This document shows, one piece after another, positions 46,553 to 59,725 of a stretch of 64,000 nt of DNA. This DNA is from Whalleya microplaca (taxonomy: Eukaryota > Ascomycota > Sordariomycetes > Xylariales > Xylariaceae), in NCBI GenBank assembly GCA_022497155.1, contig MU385727.1, positions 186,001-250,000 of the forward strand. Direction: 5' to 3'. Under the pieces are notes generated by a model, which had not been told where the DNA came from, searched no databases, and worked only from the letters and a program-made list of their open reading frames with translations. Both the position numbers and the translations under genes were made by a program. How positions within the stretch are numbered: position 1 is the first letter of the stretch; the number at the start of each line of letters is the position of its first letter.

Positions 46553-47521
46553 TAAAAGTCCAAGGACTGAAACCGAAGCTCTAGTAAGAGTCATGTGTGA
46601 AAATATTAAACCTGTTCTCTTTCGTACATGAGTTGGCCTTGAGGCAAAAGTTCATCACCCATGCATAATGCGCTCTATTCATTGACTCTAGCTTAGGTAA
46701 GATCGATCTTGGCTTGCCCTGGTATCCTCGTCTTCTTTAGTACTCCTTTTCCCTGACTATAGTCTCCCTAGAATCCATCCGCTAGCCGAATGTGTGCAGC
46801 TCGTTGATCATGGCTATAGTTCCCTGCTGTTTGTAAGCTCGCGTAAGTTATCCTTGCCCAACCTAGCTTGTATGCCGGTTTTACTGGCCTAATTACCGGA
46901 CATAATCGTGGAGGATTGAGCATGGCATAGATGTATGTCTGCCTGTCCTTCCCATACACAACAGATATTCTAAACTATATGATTATAGGCACAACTTCAA
47001 ATATTAGGCTTCTTTAGCGTTTGAGTCGCGAATGCCAACGTCGGCATCACGTTTGACATGGTTGGTTTCAACAATCTTGTTATATGAGCCAGAGAGTCAT
47101 CGAAGTCCTCAACTACAGTCTCATCCCAATAGACGGCGTTCATTGCTGTGTTTATGTGAAAGCCCCTCACGTAGGATATATCTTGAGTAGCGTCAATGAC
47201 GAGGGATTTAGAACAGGTGGACAATCTTCTTGATGTTGACTCTATCCTCGTTTATCTTTTAGAATCGTATGTTCCTTGGCGAGGATCCGTGGTAGTATAT
47301 ATCGATATGGATTTAGAGAAAGACGAAGCATCGTGTGTAAATGCGACGAGAATAGGGCGTGAGGGTGGATGATGAAAGGCGCTCGTTGACTCCAAATTGA
47401 AATATCCTCCACTCTTTTGGACACCATCACCCACTGAGAAATAACCAACACCAGAGCTTGACGTAACCTATGTCAGTTGGTCGACATGGCGATGAGGTTC
47501 TCTTGTGTAAGGTCTATTCAA
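46553..47521. other. Convergent intergenic region, no gene supported
   Basis: Short frames only. A 75-codon minus-strand frame at 46997-47224 shows no recognisable motif. It is the 3' flank of both neighbours. Confidence 0.45.
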
Positions 47522-48513
47522 TCAATCAACTTCCATGGAATCATCGCTTATGACTTCAACTGGTTGATCTGTGGGCACCCCTTGTGCAATGAGAAATTCC
47601 ACTGCATCGTCTATGGCGCGTGGGGAATTTATCCAATGCCCCCCGTCTGGATATTCTTTCCACGCAACATCCATGTCGAAGTCGTATAGTGAATTTCGTA
47701 ACTGTTTCCCGTACTCGACAAAGACTACAGAATTTGGAGTTAGTATTTTCTCATTCTAGACAGTTTGGCGAGCTATCGAGGGTTATAAGCTCTGTTCCGG
47801 GAGCATTCGACTACCCTAGTAGGGGAATTCTGCTCCTGAAATGGGACGGAGAGGGTGATAAGTGAGTCTGGATGCTACTCACTGACGGCGTCGTCGGCAC
47901 AGTGGCCCAGGAAGACCGGGGTGTGCCGCAATATCTCGTCACTCGGCGACCCCTCCAATCCCAGGACTTCCCTCGTTTCCTCGAGCGTGCCGCCCGGGAA
48001 CGGCAGCCAACAAGAGAAACCCAGAAAGGCGCCTAGCCGTAAGGGGGGCGTATTCGCGCCTGTGAGCTCCCCCGTCAGCATCCCATCGTCCGGAACACCA
48101 AGGTGTAGCAGAGAATGCACGGCGGTTGCTCCACCCTGGCTGATGCCAGCTAAGACGACCTTGTCCAGGCCGCCAACACGGCTCGCCTCGCGGTACACAA
48201 GCCTGCGTATGCTGAGCACGCTCTCGCGCAGGCCGGGGGCCTGCATCTCCTCCTGCTCGGAGAAGTCAAGCATGTTCCAGATGTCGAACCACTGGGACCA
48301 GTCCTCGCCCAGCCCCTCGCAGAGGCGCAGCTCAGACTGTGGAAAGACCCAGCGCACGGAGGGGAAGATGTCCTTGAGCGAGCGGCGGGCGGAGTCGCGC
48401 GACCAGAACAAGGCCTCGGAGAAGTCCTGGGCGGTGTCGCCGCGGCCGTGCAGGAAGATGACGGTGTGTGTATGCTCAACTATCGGCGGTAGGACAGCAA
48501 GACCAAGCTCCAT
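47522..48513 (-). CDS. Acyl-protein thioesterase / phospholipase-carboxylesterase family (APT1-like alpha/beta hydrolase)
   Basis: Two exons (47883-48513, 47522-47724) sum to 278 codons. Landmarks are VIFLHGRGDTAQDFSEAL (oxyanion region), WFDIWNMLDFSEQEE, the nucleophile elbow LAGISQGGATAVHSLL, LGAFLGFSCWLPF, the acid HTPVFLGHCADDAVI and the His in YPDGGHWINSP. This order and WFD motif are those of APT1-type serine hydrolases that remove palmitate from proteins or act as carboxylesterases. It has an insert after the nucleophile (residues about 143-158, GVPDDGMLTGELTGANT) and a short acidic C-terminus. Filamentous fungi usually have several such paralogues, and this one looks like a diverged paralogue rather than the main APT1. 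Confidence 0.86.
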
Positions 48514-49927
48514 TATAGGAATGTGGGGCTAGCGTGAGAGGTGGGCGTGGGATGGGGTTGACATTGTTACTCGACGTATGAGCTGTTGATGCGAGGATGA
48601 AGGAGAGGATGAAAGTAATTACGTATGTACGGACGGTATTTTTGCATTTAAGGTTATCTTCCCCGCATGTCTAATTGGCTCAGTGGCTTTGGCGCCTTTG
48701 CCTCGGAAATTCTCCACTTGTCCGGGCCGTCCCGTTGGTCGCCAAGCCGGAAGGTCAACTACATCTATATTTATTCTCCCTATTCGATGGTACGGCTGGT
48801 TTGTATACGGAATATATAGAGCATATGTGTTAGATGATAGCACTGGATATTGTTCTGAAACTACCGTTACTCTAACAATATTGAGAATACCTAAATATCA
48901 AGAAACGTAATAGATTTATGCCTGCACTTAATTGCGAGATTTTAGGTTTACGTAGATGAATCTAAAATGTAGCTAATATTTCCAGAGGGAGTAAAACAAT
49001 AGATATAATCTCTAATAAACAGTCTGCGAGAACATAAATTTTTAAGATTAGTCTTAAACTATATTTAAGTGAAGCTTATGAGGATATTATTAGAAAAGCC
49101 TGGCCCTATAAAGTAGCTTCCTTACCTGATATATATCTTGGTGTTTATAGTGGCCTTTGAACTTCACTTGCACGTTAGACATCAGTCACAAAATTTATTT
49201 TGAATACCTAGGCATTTTCGAACCTTGCAATATTTTTGACTTGGTTTCTGCTACGATGGCGGATGAGCTTAACGGCGTGCGTTGCAGAGAGAATTCGATG
49301 GACGAGGATTGATTGTAGGTATCATTGATGCCGAGGAGGGCCGGAACAAGAACGGCCGCCTTGGTGTTGGTGCCAGCTTGGTATTGAGTCGATAGACTAT
49401 AGGTGATTCAGGCGGTTTTGTCTTGTCTACATTGATCAACAGAAAAGAAATACATGACCACTAACTGGTACAAGCGGCGGCCTGCGTATCCTAGCTTTCT
49501 TGATAAATATTAGTAAAGGCTTAAATAAGCTACCCCTTTTCACCCGCGTCTTTGCTTTCGAGGCTATACATACCTGGCAGGTACGAGCGATATGTAACGG
49601 AAAGACACGTAGAAAACGACTCGTAGAGTTTGATTAGTGGCTTCGGCCGGTGGAGGCGTGGAAAGGAGATATAGACGACTGGGATGGGGATCAAAAGAAT
49701 GTCGGGAGTTACGTATCGGACTAGACCTCCCGGGTGTAAGATGTTTTTCAATGTATTAAGTCCTGAATCCTATAGGATTACTAGGCCGTTTTCACCACGG
49801 TACTAAGCTAGTGAAAGAACTAGCAGCTTTCCTCATGTCTAGTACGACCCAAACAAGCAAGAATACTACAAATCTATTCATCTATGCGCGTACATCATAC
49901 CGGCTCAAATGCGTACATACATACATA
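48514..49927. other. Intergenic region with an AT-rich patch
   Basis: About 48800-49200 is markedly AT-rich with dense stops; it could be decayed (RIP-like) repeat DNA, but no element can be named. The rest is unremarkable 3' flank of the UGGT gene. Confidence 0.4.
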
Positions 49928-52900
49928 CTACAATTCGTCCTTGGTCCGCGTCTTCGTTTCCTCCACCTCCTCCTCGAACCGTCTACTCTTCGTATTCTTC
50001 TCCTCGCCCGCCTCCCCATAGAGCACCTCCTGCTGCTGTTCACCGTCCTTCTTCCCATCACCACCATCACCACCAGTCTCTACCAAGCCCTTACGCCTGC
50101 GATCGAGCGCCGCGATCTCGTCGTCGTACGCGGTCCACTCGGGGACCTGCCTGCGGGCGCGGTCGAGCTTGGGCTCCTTGGTCTGGGGGTTGTTGCACAG
50201 GTCGATGGTGCGGGCGTCGCGCAGGCTGGCGTCGGAGCACCAGGTCTCGCACCACAGCCACTCCTGCGGCAGGCTGCGGATGGGGATGACGAACTGCATG
50301 TGGTTGGGCAGGTCCTGGTCGAGGTTCGACAGCGAGGCCGGGTCCGCCGACAGCTGGTGGTACTGCTGGCGCAGGCGGTCGCCCGCGGCCAGCTGGCGGA
50401 AGCGCCGCAGGTCCACCACGTACAGCGCCGAGATGTGGTACGGGTGCCCCCGCAGGTAGTTCTTCCAGTACCCCTGCTTCCAGAACCGGAACCCCTCCAT
50501 CTCCGTCCGCGAGTCGCACATCGGCGTGAACCCGTACGGCGCCCCCTCTAGGTCCGTGTTCACGAGGTCGATCATGTCCGTTCGCACGATCTGGTCCGCG
50601 TCTACGAAGATCACCTTGTCGAGTGAGAGCGGGAAGAGCACGTCTAGGAATAGGATCTTGTAGCCCCAGATCTCGCGCTGCTTCTCCTTTTGCTGGCGCA
50701 GCCAGTGCGGCCACTTGTAGGTGACCATTTCGTATTTGAAGCCGTACTCCTTTGCCAGGTGGGGTATGAATTCCTTGAAGGAGGGGGATAAGAATTGTTC
50801 GATGAACCAGAACTTGACCGTGTGGTTGGTGTTCTTCATGACGGAGATCATCATAATGTTGAGCATTCGCTCGTACAGGTGGCCGCTTGCCACAGAGAAG
50901 ATGTTGATCTCGGCGTGTTCCTCATCGGAGACGGACTTCTGTTTGGTCTTTGAACCTCCGAGAATTCCCTCGGCAAACTTAAGGCCGCGGGATAGAAGGT
51001 CTCCGCCATTTTCAGAGCCGCTTTCCTCCAGGACATCCTCCAGCTCCATGCCGGCTTTTCTCTTGAGCCGTGGGTATAGAGTCGCACCTTGGAAATCCAT
51101 GAGCGCAACTTCAGTGCCCTCGTCACCTGGGACCGCGTTGTAACCTTTTGCGCCGACACTAACGATGTCAAAAATCTCCGAGCTTCTCCCTTCCTTGAGG
51201 TGGATATTGTAGTAACCAGGGTTAGCCTTGAACTGGAAATAGCCGATGTTGGCCATGATAATTGTGTCATCGAAGTGCGGGTCACGCTCAGTGCCAAGTA
51301 ACAACTGTACACCTCGAGGTGGACCTCCTGAGGTTTCTCGGGAATGACCTTCGATAAGGATATGTTCAAGCTCGTAGATGGCATCGACATCGGTTTTAAT
51401 TGAGCTCAGCTTGAGATTGTCCAGGTCATGAGTGGAAACCTTCGCCGCGACGAGCCAGGCCGGCGGCACATCCATTCCAAGGTTAAGGAGAGCCTCAGAT
51501 GGGAGTCCCTTGAAGGTCGCGCCCAAAGATTTGACTTTTCCAGTTTCATCGAAAGATGGCGCCGAGTCTAGCACATAGCGGTAAAACCTCTTGACCGGAA
51601 GTTCTTCCAGCTTTTCTTTGGGATTCAGGAAGATGCGCATATTGACGCCATCAAGCTCAGACAGGACCTTAAGTATGGGAGCCCACTTCTGACCTTGTTC
51701 GCTGGTAGGGTTGAGGACGGCCACGAAATGGATACTTGCTGTAGACGCATCGCCTACCTCTATCATGGTGTAGGAGGAAGCCCAGTCATCGAACATAGCT
51801 GTTCTTAAGGTTGGGGCAGACTCGAAAATACCTTCAGGTAGATCAGATATGGTAGATAGGGCCGTGAGCGAAGTAAGCTTCGCAGCTTCAAGAGGGCTAG
51901 AGATCCTGTCTGTTAAGCCTAGTGCTTCGATCGCTTTGTACACAGGAGTAATCCGCGTCGACTGCTCAACTTCAAGAAGCTGCTGAAAGTCGTCCTCTTT
52001 GAATGGTGAGCTGGCAGCAATTGGTCCGACAACGCGTCCGTTCAGGATGAGTAGCTGGGTACCAGGTGCAATTGCTGTAGTCGTTAGAAATTGGGACAAG
52101 GCTGTATTGTACCCGTCGTCTTGCACGTCGATACTGCCTGATACGAGAACTTCCAGCGTTTCTAAGTCCTCAATATCTAAGATCTTCTCTACATCCTTCT
52201 TCAGGAGCGCATTGATCTCGTATGCCCTTGTAGAATCTGGAGGATTATTGACAATATCAAGGCGGACGCCAGGGTTATTGTGCAGGAATGATAAGGCGGA
52301 GAGTAGGAGGCCACGACCCTCCTGGGTGCTCAAGTCCGCCACGACAGTGAGAGTAGCCCAAGTCTCTTTACTAGCGTCTTCACTTGCTTCAATGACAGGA
52401 ATGCGGTCAAACAGATCACTGTGCTCTGTATAGACCTTGTTGACGTCTAAAACAGTGAGAGTATTTTCACCATCAGGGAAGATGTAAAGATTGCGACGGA
52501 CGGGAGCATCCTCCAAGAAAATGCCGGGAATCCATGTAGTCTCGTCCACGGTGCCCATAAAGATCCTCTGTTGGATTAATTGTAAGTCGTTGCTGAGCCT
52601 GATGCTCATACTCTGTAGCCAGCTTCTCTCCCGCGGAATGGCCAAGCCATTGAGAAATATTGGAGGCACTTCGGTATTAGCATTAAGTCGCTCTACCCAA
52701 TGCTTGGCAAGTTCGACCTGTTTGGTATGAACTTCTGATTCAAGAACCTCCTTAAATGGAAGAGGAGTTGCCTCGGCCCTCGGAGTCCGGTCATTGATGG
52801 CGTTGTCGAAATTTGCCTGTTCTGAATGGGATCCCTGGCTTCCTTTATTGCAAATATCTAGATAAGATATGAGAGCGGCCAGTCCATAGTTCTCAAGTAT

Positions 52901-54607
52901 GTGGTATACTGATTTGGCTCGTTCTTCGGCTTCCTTTGTTGGCGTCAACGGGACCAGCCCGAAGCGGACTGGGAGCATCCTTTTGATGTAAGATTGAAGC
53001 TGTAAAACAACCAGAGATAAATCATCTGTATTACTGAAATCGACAGGAACGACCAAGTTGAATATATCTTTACGGATTGCAGGGAGTTGTCCAGGATAGG
53101 TCCTTTGCATAAGCTAGATAACACTAGTCAGCACAGCTCAATGATATTCTTTTCGTCCATGAATGAACACTTACTGCCATAAGACTCTCAGGGTACTCAG
53201 CGTATCGCTTGTCTTTTTCAATGTTGTTGAGCCAGATTATAACACGGCCATCTTCAATTTCGTCTCGCCAGTCAAACCTACGAGGCTCATCGTCGGACTT
53301 GGCACTAGTCACTTCGTGGTGTCCAAGCAAAGAAACAGCTTCTTTCCCACTTAGACCTAAGTCCGTTACACCCCTAATGAGTTTTCTTTCCCTTCGGATG
53401 CTGTCGACGAGCGTGTAAGGATCAATTTGTCGCTCAATAAGTTGAACGCCATTCATCCATAGTATATTTATTCCGGCGGGGATTCTCTGGGCTCGGTTCT
53501 GGCGATGCTCGGCCACGAATGTGTCTGAAGCATTATGCACCGCGACCGAGGTCGAGAATTTTGGGAAATCTTGGGTCAACTTGATTAAAGTCTGGAAAGG
53601 GTCTTCACTCTGCATTATAAAAGAGCCAGCCTTAAGTCCTAAAGATGATAGCTCGGAGCTTGATAGTGGCTTCAAGTCGGTGACCTCCTCTTCTCCATCA
53701 AGCACAACTTCAGCGGGTGCAGACTTGGGAGCGGTACTCTCCTTAGCTTCGGCTTCACGGTCGTCAATAACGATGTAGTCAGTTCGTTTTAGCTGTAGTT
53801 CTACCCCGTATCCGCTAACTGGCAACGGTTCTAGCTCTCCCCTCTGATCTATACGATATCGCAACCGATAAGAGACTTCCCCCTTGCGAGCCAAGTCCGA
53901 AACGGCTTTATGGAAAGCTCCAAACTCAGGCTTGGTTATATCGGCATATAATATCGTTTCAGAGCCAACACCTAGCGAACGATCGAATGGAAGTGACCGC
54001 AACTGCCTGTATTCGTGTAAGTTAGGGATTCTAGGTCAATAGGGTTATATACATACAGATCTCCCGATAAATGCCCGTCAGGACTCGCAAGGGCAGCTGA
54101 ACAATACTGCTTCTCACCAAGGAGTACCCATTCAGTACAATCATCTCTGGCCTTTCCTAGAGAAGGCACAACGGCCGTATCATAGTATTGGTAATGCGCC
54201 TCTATCCTCGGAGCTGCCGCCCTCATAGATAGAGCCAGCTTGAAGGTGGACAGTGCCTCGGGACTTGATATGTGACCATCCTGTTGTAGTACATCCAGGA
54301 ATTTCTCGTATAGTTCCTTGTCCGTCTTGGAAGCAGCGAAAGCACCGTCGGCAATTCGATCGAGGAGTGGGAAATACGAAGTCGCATTTTCTCCGGAAGC
54401 AGTCTCTCTAGTGGACAATCAGCGGCCGGTCTGAGGTTTGTGAAGTACACAGACTTACAGAAGCTCGACCAGATATGGAGGAGCAGGGAAAGCAGCTCTC
54501 ATAGCTACATTGACAGAAGGCCCGGCAACGACACCGCTTGGAGCCAAGCAGATAGTTGCTAGCAGAGTGGCAGCCAGGCCACATGGCAACTTGAGAAACC
54601 GTATCAT
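49928..54607 (-). CDS. UDP-glucose:glycoprotein glucosyltransferase (UGGT, GT24)
   Basis: Four exons (54459-54607, 54057-54407, 53175-54006, 49928-53113) sum to 1506 codons, the usual UGGT size. A signal peptide (LPCGLAATLLATICLAPSGVVAG) leads into the large folding-sensor region of thioredoxin-like domains, with EWVLLGEKQYCSAALASPDGHLSGD, YGVELQLKRTDYIVIDDRE, and NILWMNGVQLIERQIDPY. The GT24 catalytic domain lies near residues 1165-1420: NIFSVASGHLYERMLNIMMISV, VKFWFIEQFLSPSFKEFIPHLA, RQREIWGYKILFLDVLFP-like text, DKVIFVDADQIVR (DxD-type motif), GFTPMCDSR and FWKQGYWKNYLRG. It ends at a late SNLDQDLPNHMQF and WLWCETWCSD. The C-terminus is an acidic/basic tail ending KDEL, an ER-retrieval signal. 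UGGT re-glucosylates misfolded N-glycoproteins for calnexin. The gene is divergent from alpha-COP. Confidence 0.96.
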
Positions 54608-55719
54608 GATTGAGAGAGGGAGAGGCAATGCCTCCAATGAAAAGCACCTCACAGCCGCGCGAGAAACAATGCGCCGGAAAACCTTAAGAGTCAGAGGGGC
54701 AAGAAACTATATGTAAAGGTAGCTAGCTGCCTCTGCCAGCAGCTTCAGACGCTGTATTCTCACAATACCATGAATTGTATATCAAGTCAAGGGTGATATT
54801 CTCAGGGAAGGGACTCAAGGCATTGTAACATGCAAAGTGGCTTTTTGCATGTCTTAGAGCCTATATATCTCATGCAAGGTTAAAGAGCTGGCAGCAGCTG
54901 TACTTGTATAAGTGTAAGTAAACTGTATTGGATGAAGCAATTGAACACCTAGACAAATAACATGAACCTGGGCCAATCATTTTGAGTGTAGCTAGGAGCT
55001 CTCCATCCAAACGTTAGGTCATAGGTGCATCGGTGAATCGGTACGTACATGCTTGGCCTAGGGATGCACGCCTGACACGTGCACTTATTAGCCTTTACTG
55101 CATAGAGCCTATCAGGGGTTTCGATTGGGGGCCAAAACAGCGTCAAGGCTATGCCTGATGTCGCATATATGCATATATGCATATCTACTAAGCGTACTTT
55201 GTCTTTAGCAGCAACTACACTTTAATCGGAACACGTTGATTGGAGGTATACTCCGTAAGCTGTCTCTATACATATATCCGGATAAATGATGATATGATGA
55301 TAACGCGTACGGCGAGGGGCAGAAGCACAAAATAGTTAACCCGTCCCCGAGCGCGATCAGGCCAGCTGGAAGCACAAGCGCAAAGCACCCAGCTGCTGCA
55401 CAGCACCGCCTGGGAATTTACGGTTTACCTTATCCACCGTCACTTTTGCACTTTTGGGGCCACGAATTGACTTGCACGCACTTTCACGAATCGTAGACAG
55501 GCAGAACAGGACAGCAACACTTTCATTAGCCTTGACATAGAGCTTGCGCCCGCAGAGCCTCACAGCTCACTGTCCATGACCCCCAATCGTCTCGTCCCAT
55601 CCATCACCAACTATTATTGTCAATAAGTTTCGAACAATTCCAGTTTACCTCGTCTTGTCCATGACCCAAGCTTAGGGGCCTCCTGCCGCCTCCCCCTGCC
55701 GCCTCCCCCCATCGCCAAA
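54608..55719. promoter_or_regulatory. Divergent promoter region, UGGT / alpha-COP
   Basis: A 1.1 kb head-to-head spacer between two secretory-pathway genes. It has no convincing coding block, and pyrimidine-rich CCGCCTCCCCC precedes the alpha-COP start. I did not find a clear unfolded-protein-response element by eye. Confidence 0.5.
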
Positions 55720-58700
55720 ATGCAGGCCTCTTCAGGAATGTTAACAAAGGTGTGTACCCATTGACACACCTAGAGCTGATCGCCTTCTGTTAGAGCTGTC
55801 GCTGATGTGCTATTGTTGCTATCAAGTTCGAGTCCAAGTCTTCGAGAGCGAAAGGCATTGCCTTCCACCCAAAGAGGTTGATAGCCCCCTTCAAGATGTA
55901 TTCCCGTTGTCTTGTCACCGCAATGCACTTCTAACCCTGAAGAAACCAGACCATGGATCCTCGTTTCCCTCCACTCCTCGACTATACAGCTGTGGGATTA
56001 TCGCATGGGAACCCTCATTGACCGTTTCGAAGAGCACGACGGTCCCGTCCGAGGCATCGATTTCCACAAGACCCAACCCCTCTTCGTTTCCGGAGGCGAC
56101 GACTACAAGATCAAGGTCTGGTCCTACCAGACGAGGCGATGTCTGTTTACCCTGAACGGCCACCTGGATTACGTACGAACCGTCTTCTTCCACCATGAGC
56201 TGCCATGGATTATATCCGCTTCAGACGACCAGACCATTCGGATATGGAACTGGCAGAATCGCTCGCTAAGTATGGATTATTGGTGATGGGATGACGATCG
56301 AAGAGCAATTCGTGCTAACAGTCGGTCTAGTTTGCACCATGACTGGTCATAACCACTATGTAATGTGCGCCCAATTCCACCCCAAGGACGATCTTGTAGT
56401 ATCAGCCTCCCTCGACCAGTCCGTTCGTGTGTGGGATATCTCTGGTCTGCGTAAGAAGCACTCGGCCCCGACCTCCATGTCATTCGAAGACCAGGTTGCC
56501 CGATCGAATGCGCAACAGACCGACATGTTTGGCAACACAGACGCAATGGTCAAGTTCGTGCTCGAGGGTCACGATCGTGGCGTCAACTGGGTTTCTTTCC
56601 ATCCGACAGCTCCCCACATTGTATCTGCCGGCGACGACCGTCTCGTGAAGCTGTGGCGATTCAGCGAAACGAAGGCTTGGGAAGTTGATACCTGCCGCGG
56701 CCATTTCCAGAATGCGTCCGGCTGCTTGTTCCATCCCCACCAAGACCTGATTCTGTCGTGCGGCGAGGACAAGACGATCCGCGTATGGGATTCGCAGAAG
56801 CGGACTGCCGTCCAGTCTTTTAAGCGAGAAAATGATAGGTTTTGGGTTATCGCAGCCCACCCGGAAATCAATCTGTTCGCCGCTGGTCACGATAATGGTG
56901 TAATGGTATTCAAATTGGAGAGAGAACGGCCCGCATCGACTGTCCACCAGAATGCGCTTTTCTTCATTACGAAAGAGAAACATGTTCGCTCTTTTGATTT
57001 CCAAAAGAATGCGGAAAGCCCGACGTTGTTGTCCCTGAAGCGACTGGGTAGTGCCTGGGTCCCTCCTCGGACACTGTCTTACAACCCAGCTGAGCGATCT
57101 GTTCTGGTTACATCGCCTGCCGAAGGTGGCTCGTATGAGCTCATCAACCTTCCTCGGGATGGCTCTGGCGCATTAGATACGACGGACTCGAAGCGTGGAC
57201 AAGGCAACTCGGCAATATTCGTTGCGCGAAACCGATTCGCCGTGCTGAACACATCCACCCAGACTGTCGACATCAAGGACCTATCTAACAACACAGCACG
57301 ATCCTTCAAGCCTCCCATTGGAACTACCGACATCTATTTTGGTGGCACTGGAAATCTGCTCATCATTACCCCTACTGCTGTTCACCTCTACGATATTCAA
57401 CAGAAAAAGAGCATTGCTGAGCTCGCGGTAAACGGTGTTAAATACGTTGTCTGGTCCAATGATGGTCTTCATGCTGCGCTTTTGAGTAAGCATAATGTCA
57501 CTATCGTCACTAAGACACTAGAGCAAGTTAGCGCACTTCACGAAACCATTCGAATCAAGAGCGCAACTTGGGATGACGCCGGAGTTTTGCTATACTCGAC
57601 TCTGAACCATATCAAGTACACTCTGATGAATGGCGACAATGGTATTGTTAGAACTCTCGATCAAACGGTATACCTCGTAAGAGTCAAGGGTCGGAATGTC
57701 TACTGCCTGGATCGATCTGCTAAGCCCAAGGTCCTCCAAATCGACCCGACAGAGTACCGCTTCAAACTCTCTTTGGTCAAGCGCAACTACGAAGAAATGC
57801 TACACATTATACGCACCTCGAGTCTGGTTGGCCAGTCTATCATCTCATATCTTCAGAAGAAGGGATATCCTGAAATCGCATTGCAATTCGTGCAAGATCC
57901 CACCACTCGTTTTGAACTCGCCATCGAATGTGGTAATTTAGATGTGGCCGTGGAGATGGCCAAGGAATTGGACCGACCTAAGCTCTGGACACGATTAGGG
58001 GCCGAAGCCTTGGCGCATGGAAACCACCAGGTCGTCGAGATGTGCTATCAAAAACAGAAGCAGTTCGACAAGCTTTCGTTCCTGTATCTCTCAACTGGTG
58101 ACCACTCAAAACTGGCAAGAATGGCTAAGATTGCTGAGCACCGAGGGGACTTCACAGCGAGATTCCAAAACGCATTATACTTGGGCGAGGTCGAGGATAG
58201 GATACAAATGTTCAAGGAGATTGACCTATGTAAGTTTTTGTTGGTTTCTCCAGCGACGTGATGGAATAAATCTAACAGACCTATAGATCCTCTAGCGTAC
58301 ATGACTGCCAAGGCTCATGGCCTTGACGAAGAATGCCAATCGATCTTGGAGGCGACTGGTGCCACAGAAGATCAATTGACCATGCCAAGTTTTGGAGAAA
58401 CCCTTTCCCCTCCGAAGCCAGTGGTGCCCACTTTCAAGGCTAACTGGCCTACCAAGGCAACTTCACAATCCTTCTTCGAGAAAGCTCTTGCTGGTCAACT
58501 AGAAGGTCTGAGTCTTGAGGAGGAACCTGCGGCGGCAACCAATGGGTTCGGACTGGATGAGACGGTCGATGAAGATGTTGTTGCTAAGCGTAATGGTCCT
58601 TTGGAAGCCGATGACGACGAAGATGCTGCCGGATGGGACATGGGTGACGATATTATTCCGGAAGCTGACAACGACTTCGTGAACGTTGAGAGCACCGACG

Positions 58701-59725
58701 CTGGGGGTGCTGGTAGTAGCGAGGCCGATTTGTGGGCTCGCAATTCGCCGTTAGCCGCGGATCACATTGCCGCAGGCTCGTTCGAATCAGCAATGAACCT
58801 CCTAAACCGGCAGATAGGCGCCGTGAACTTCGCACCACTTAAGCCACGGTTCCTGGAGATATACTCCGCGTCGAAGACCTATCTTCCAGCGTCTCCCGGC
58901 TTGCCACCCCTAATCAACTATGTGCGCCGAACTTTGGACGAGACAGATCCTCGGAAGGTCCTTCCTATTATCCCCCGAGACATCGAGCATATTGCCACCA
59001 ACGATCTTCACCGGGGCTACGACACTATGAAGGCGAATAAGCTCGAGGACGGCGTGAGGATCTTCAAGACGATCTTGCACGCCATGATTGCGAATGTTGT
59101 GTCGAGTGAGAGCGAGGTAGCAGAAGCCAAGAAACTCATCTCCTCGGCGAGTGAATACACTGTCGCCATGTCGATTGAGCTTGCGCGGAGAAGACTGGGG
59201 TCGCCAGATGTTGTCAACAGCAACCCCGAACTCCAGAAGCGAAGCCTCGAGCTGTCGGCATACTTCACAATCCCCAAGATCGAGGTTCCGCACCGACAAC
59301 TCGCCCTCCTGAACGCCATGAACCTGGCGTCCCGAAGCAGGAACTACAGCTCGGCATTGAGCTTCGCGAACCGCATCTTGGCGAACGGCGGTGCTAGTAG
59401 AATCCTCGAGACTGTACGTATCATCTATCTCCCAGGTGTAATATCCTTCTTTACTTTTTAGTATGACTAACTCTATGAGTAGGCCAAGAAGGTCAAGGCG
59501 CAGTGCGAGCGGAACCCGCACGACACGGTCGAAATCGAATACGACCAGTTCGCCGAGTTCGAGATCTGCGCCGCCAGCCACACGCCCATCTACAGCGGCT
59601 CGGCGTTCGAGGAGTGCGCCTTCGACGGGTCCAAGTACCACCCCAAGTACAAGGGCACCGTCTGCACCGTGTGCGAGGTGTGCGAGGTCGGCAAGCACGG
59701 CAGCGGGCTGAAGCTGTTCGTCTAG
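55720..59725 (+). CDS. COP1: Coatomer subunit alpha (alpha-COP)
   Basis: Six exons (55720-55749, 55827-55876, 55950-56269, 56331-58229, 58287-59413, 59483-59725) sum to 1223 codons, the usual length. The N-terminal beta-propeller of WD40 repeats includes [83 protein letters not shown] and [15 protein letters not shown] second propeller and the alpha-solenoid follow ([52 protein letters not shown]). The linker is acidic ([15 protein letters not shown]). The C-terminal COPI_C domain ends with Cys-rich [19 protein letters not shown], which binds epsilon-COP. Alpha-COP coats Golgi-to-ER vesicles and recognises KKxx cargo. The first two exons are tiny (30 and 50 nt). Confidence 0.97.

Noticed and set aside
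49811..50551. 246-codon plus-strand open frame with His/Leu/Val-rich end
   Set aside because: Opposite to the well-supported UGGT C-terminus; low-complexity shadow.
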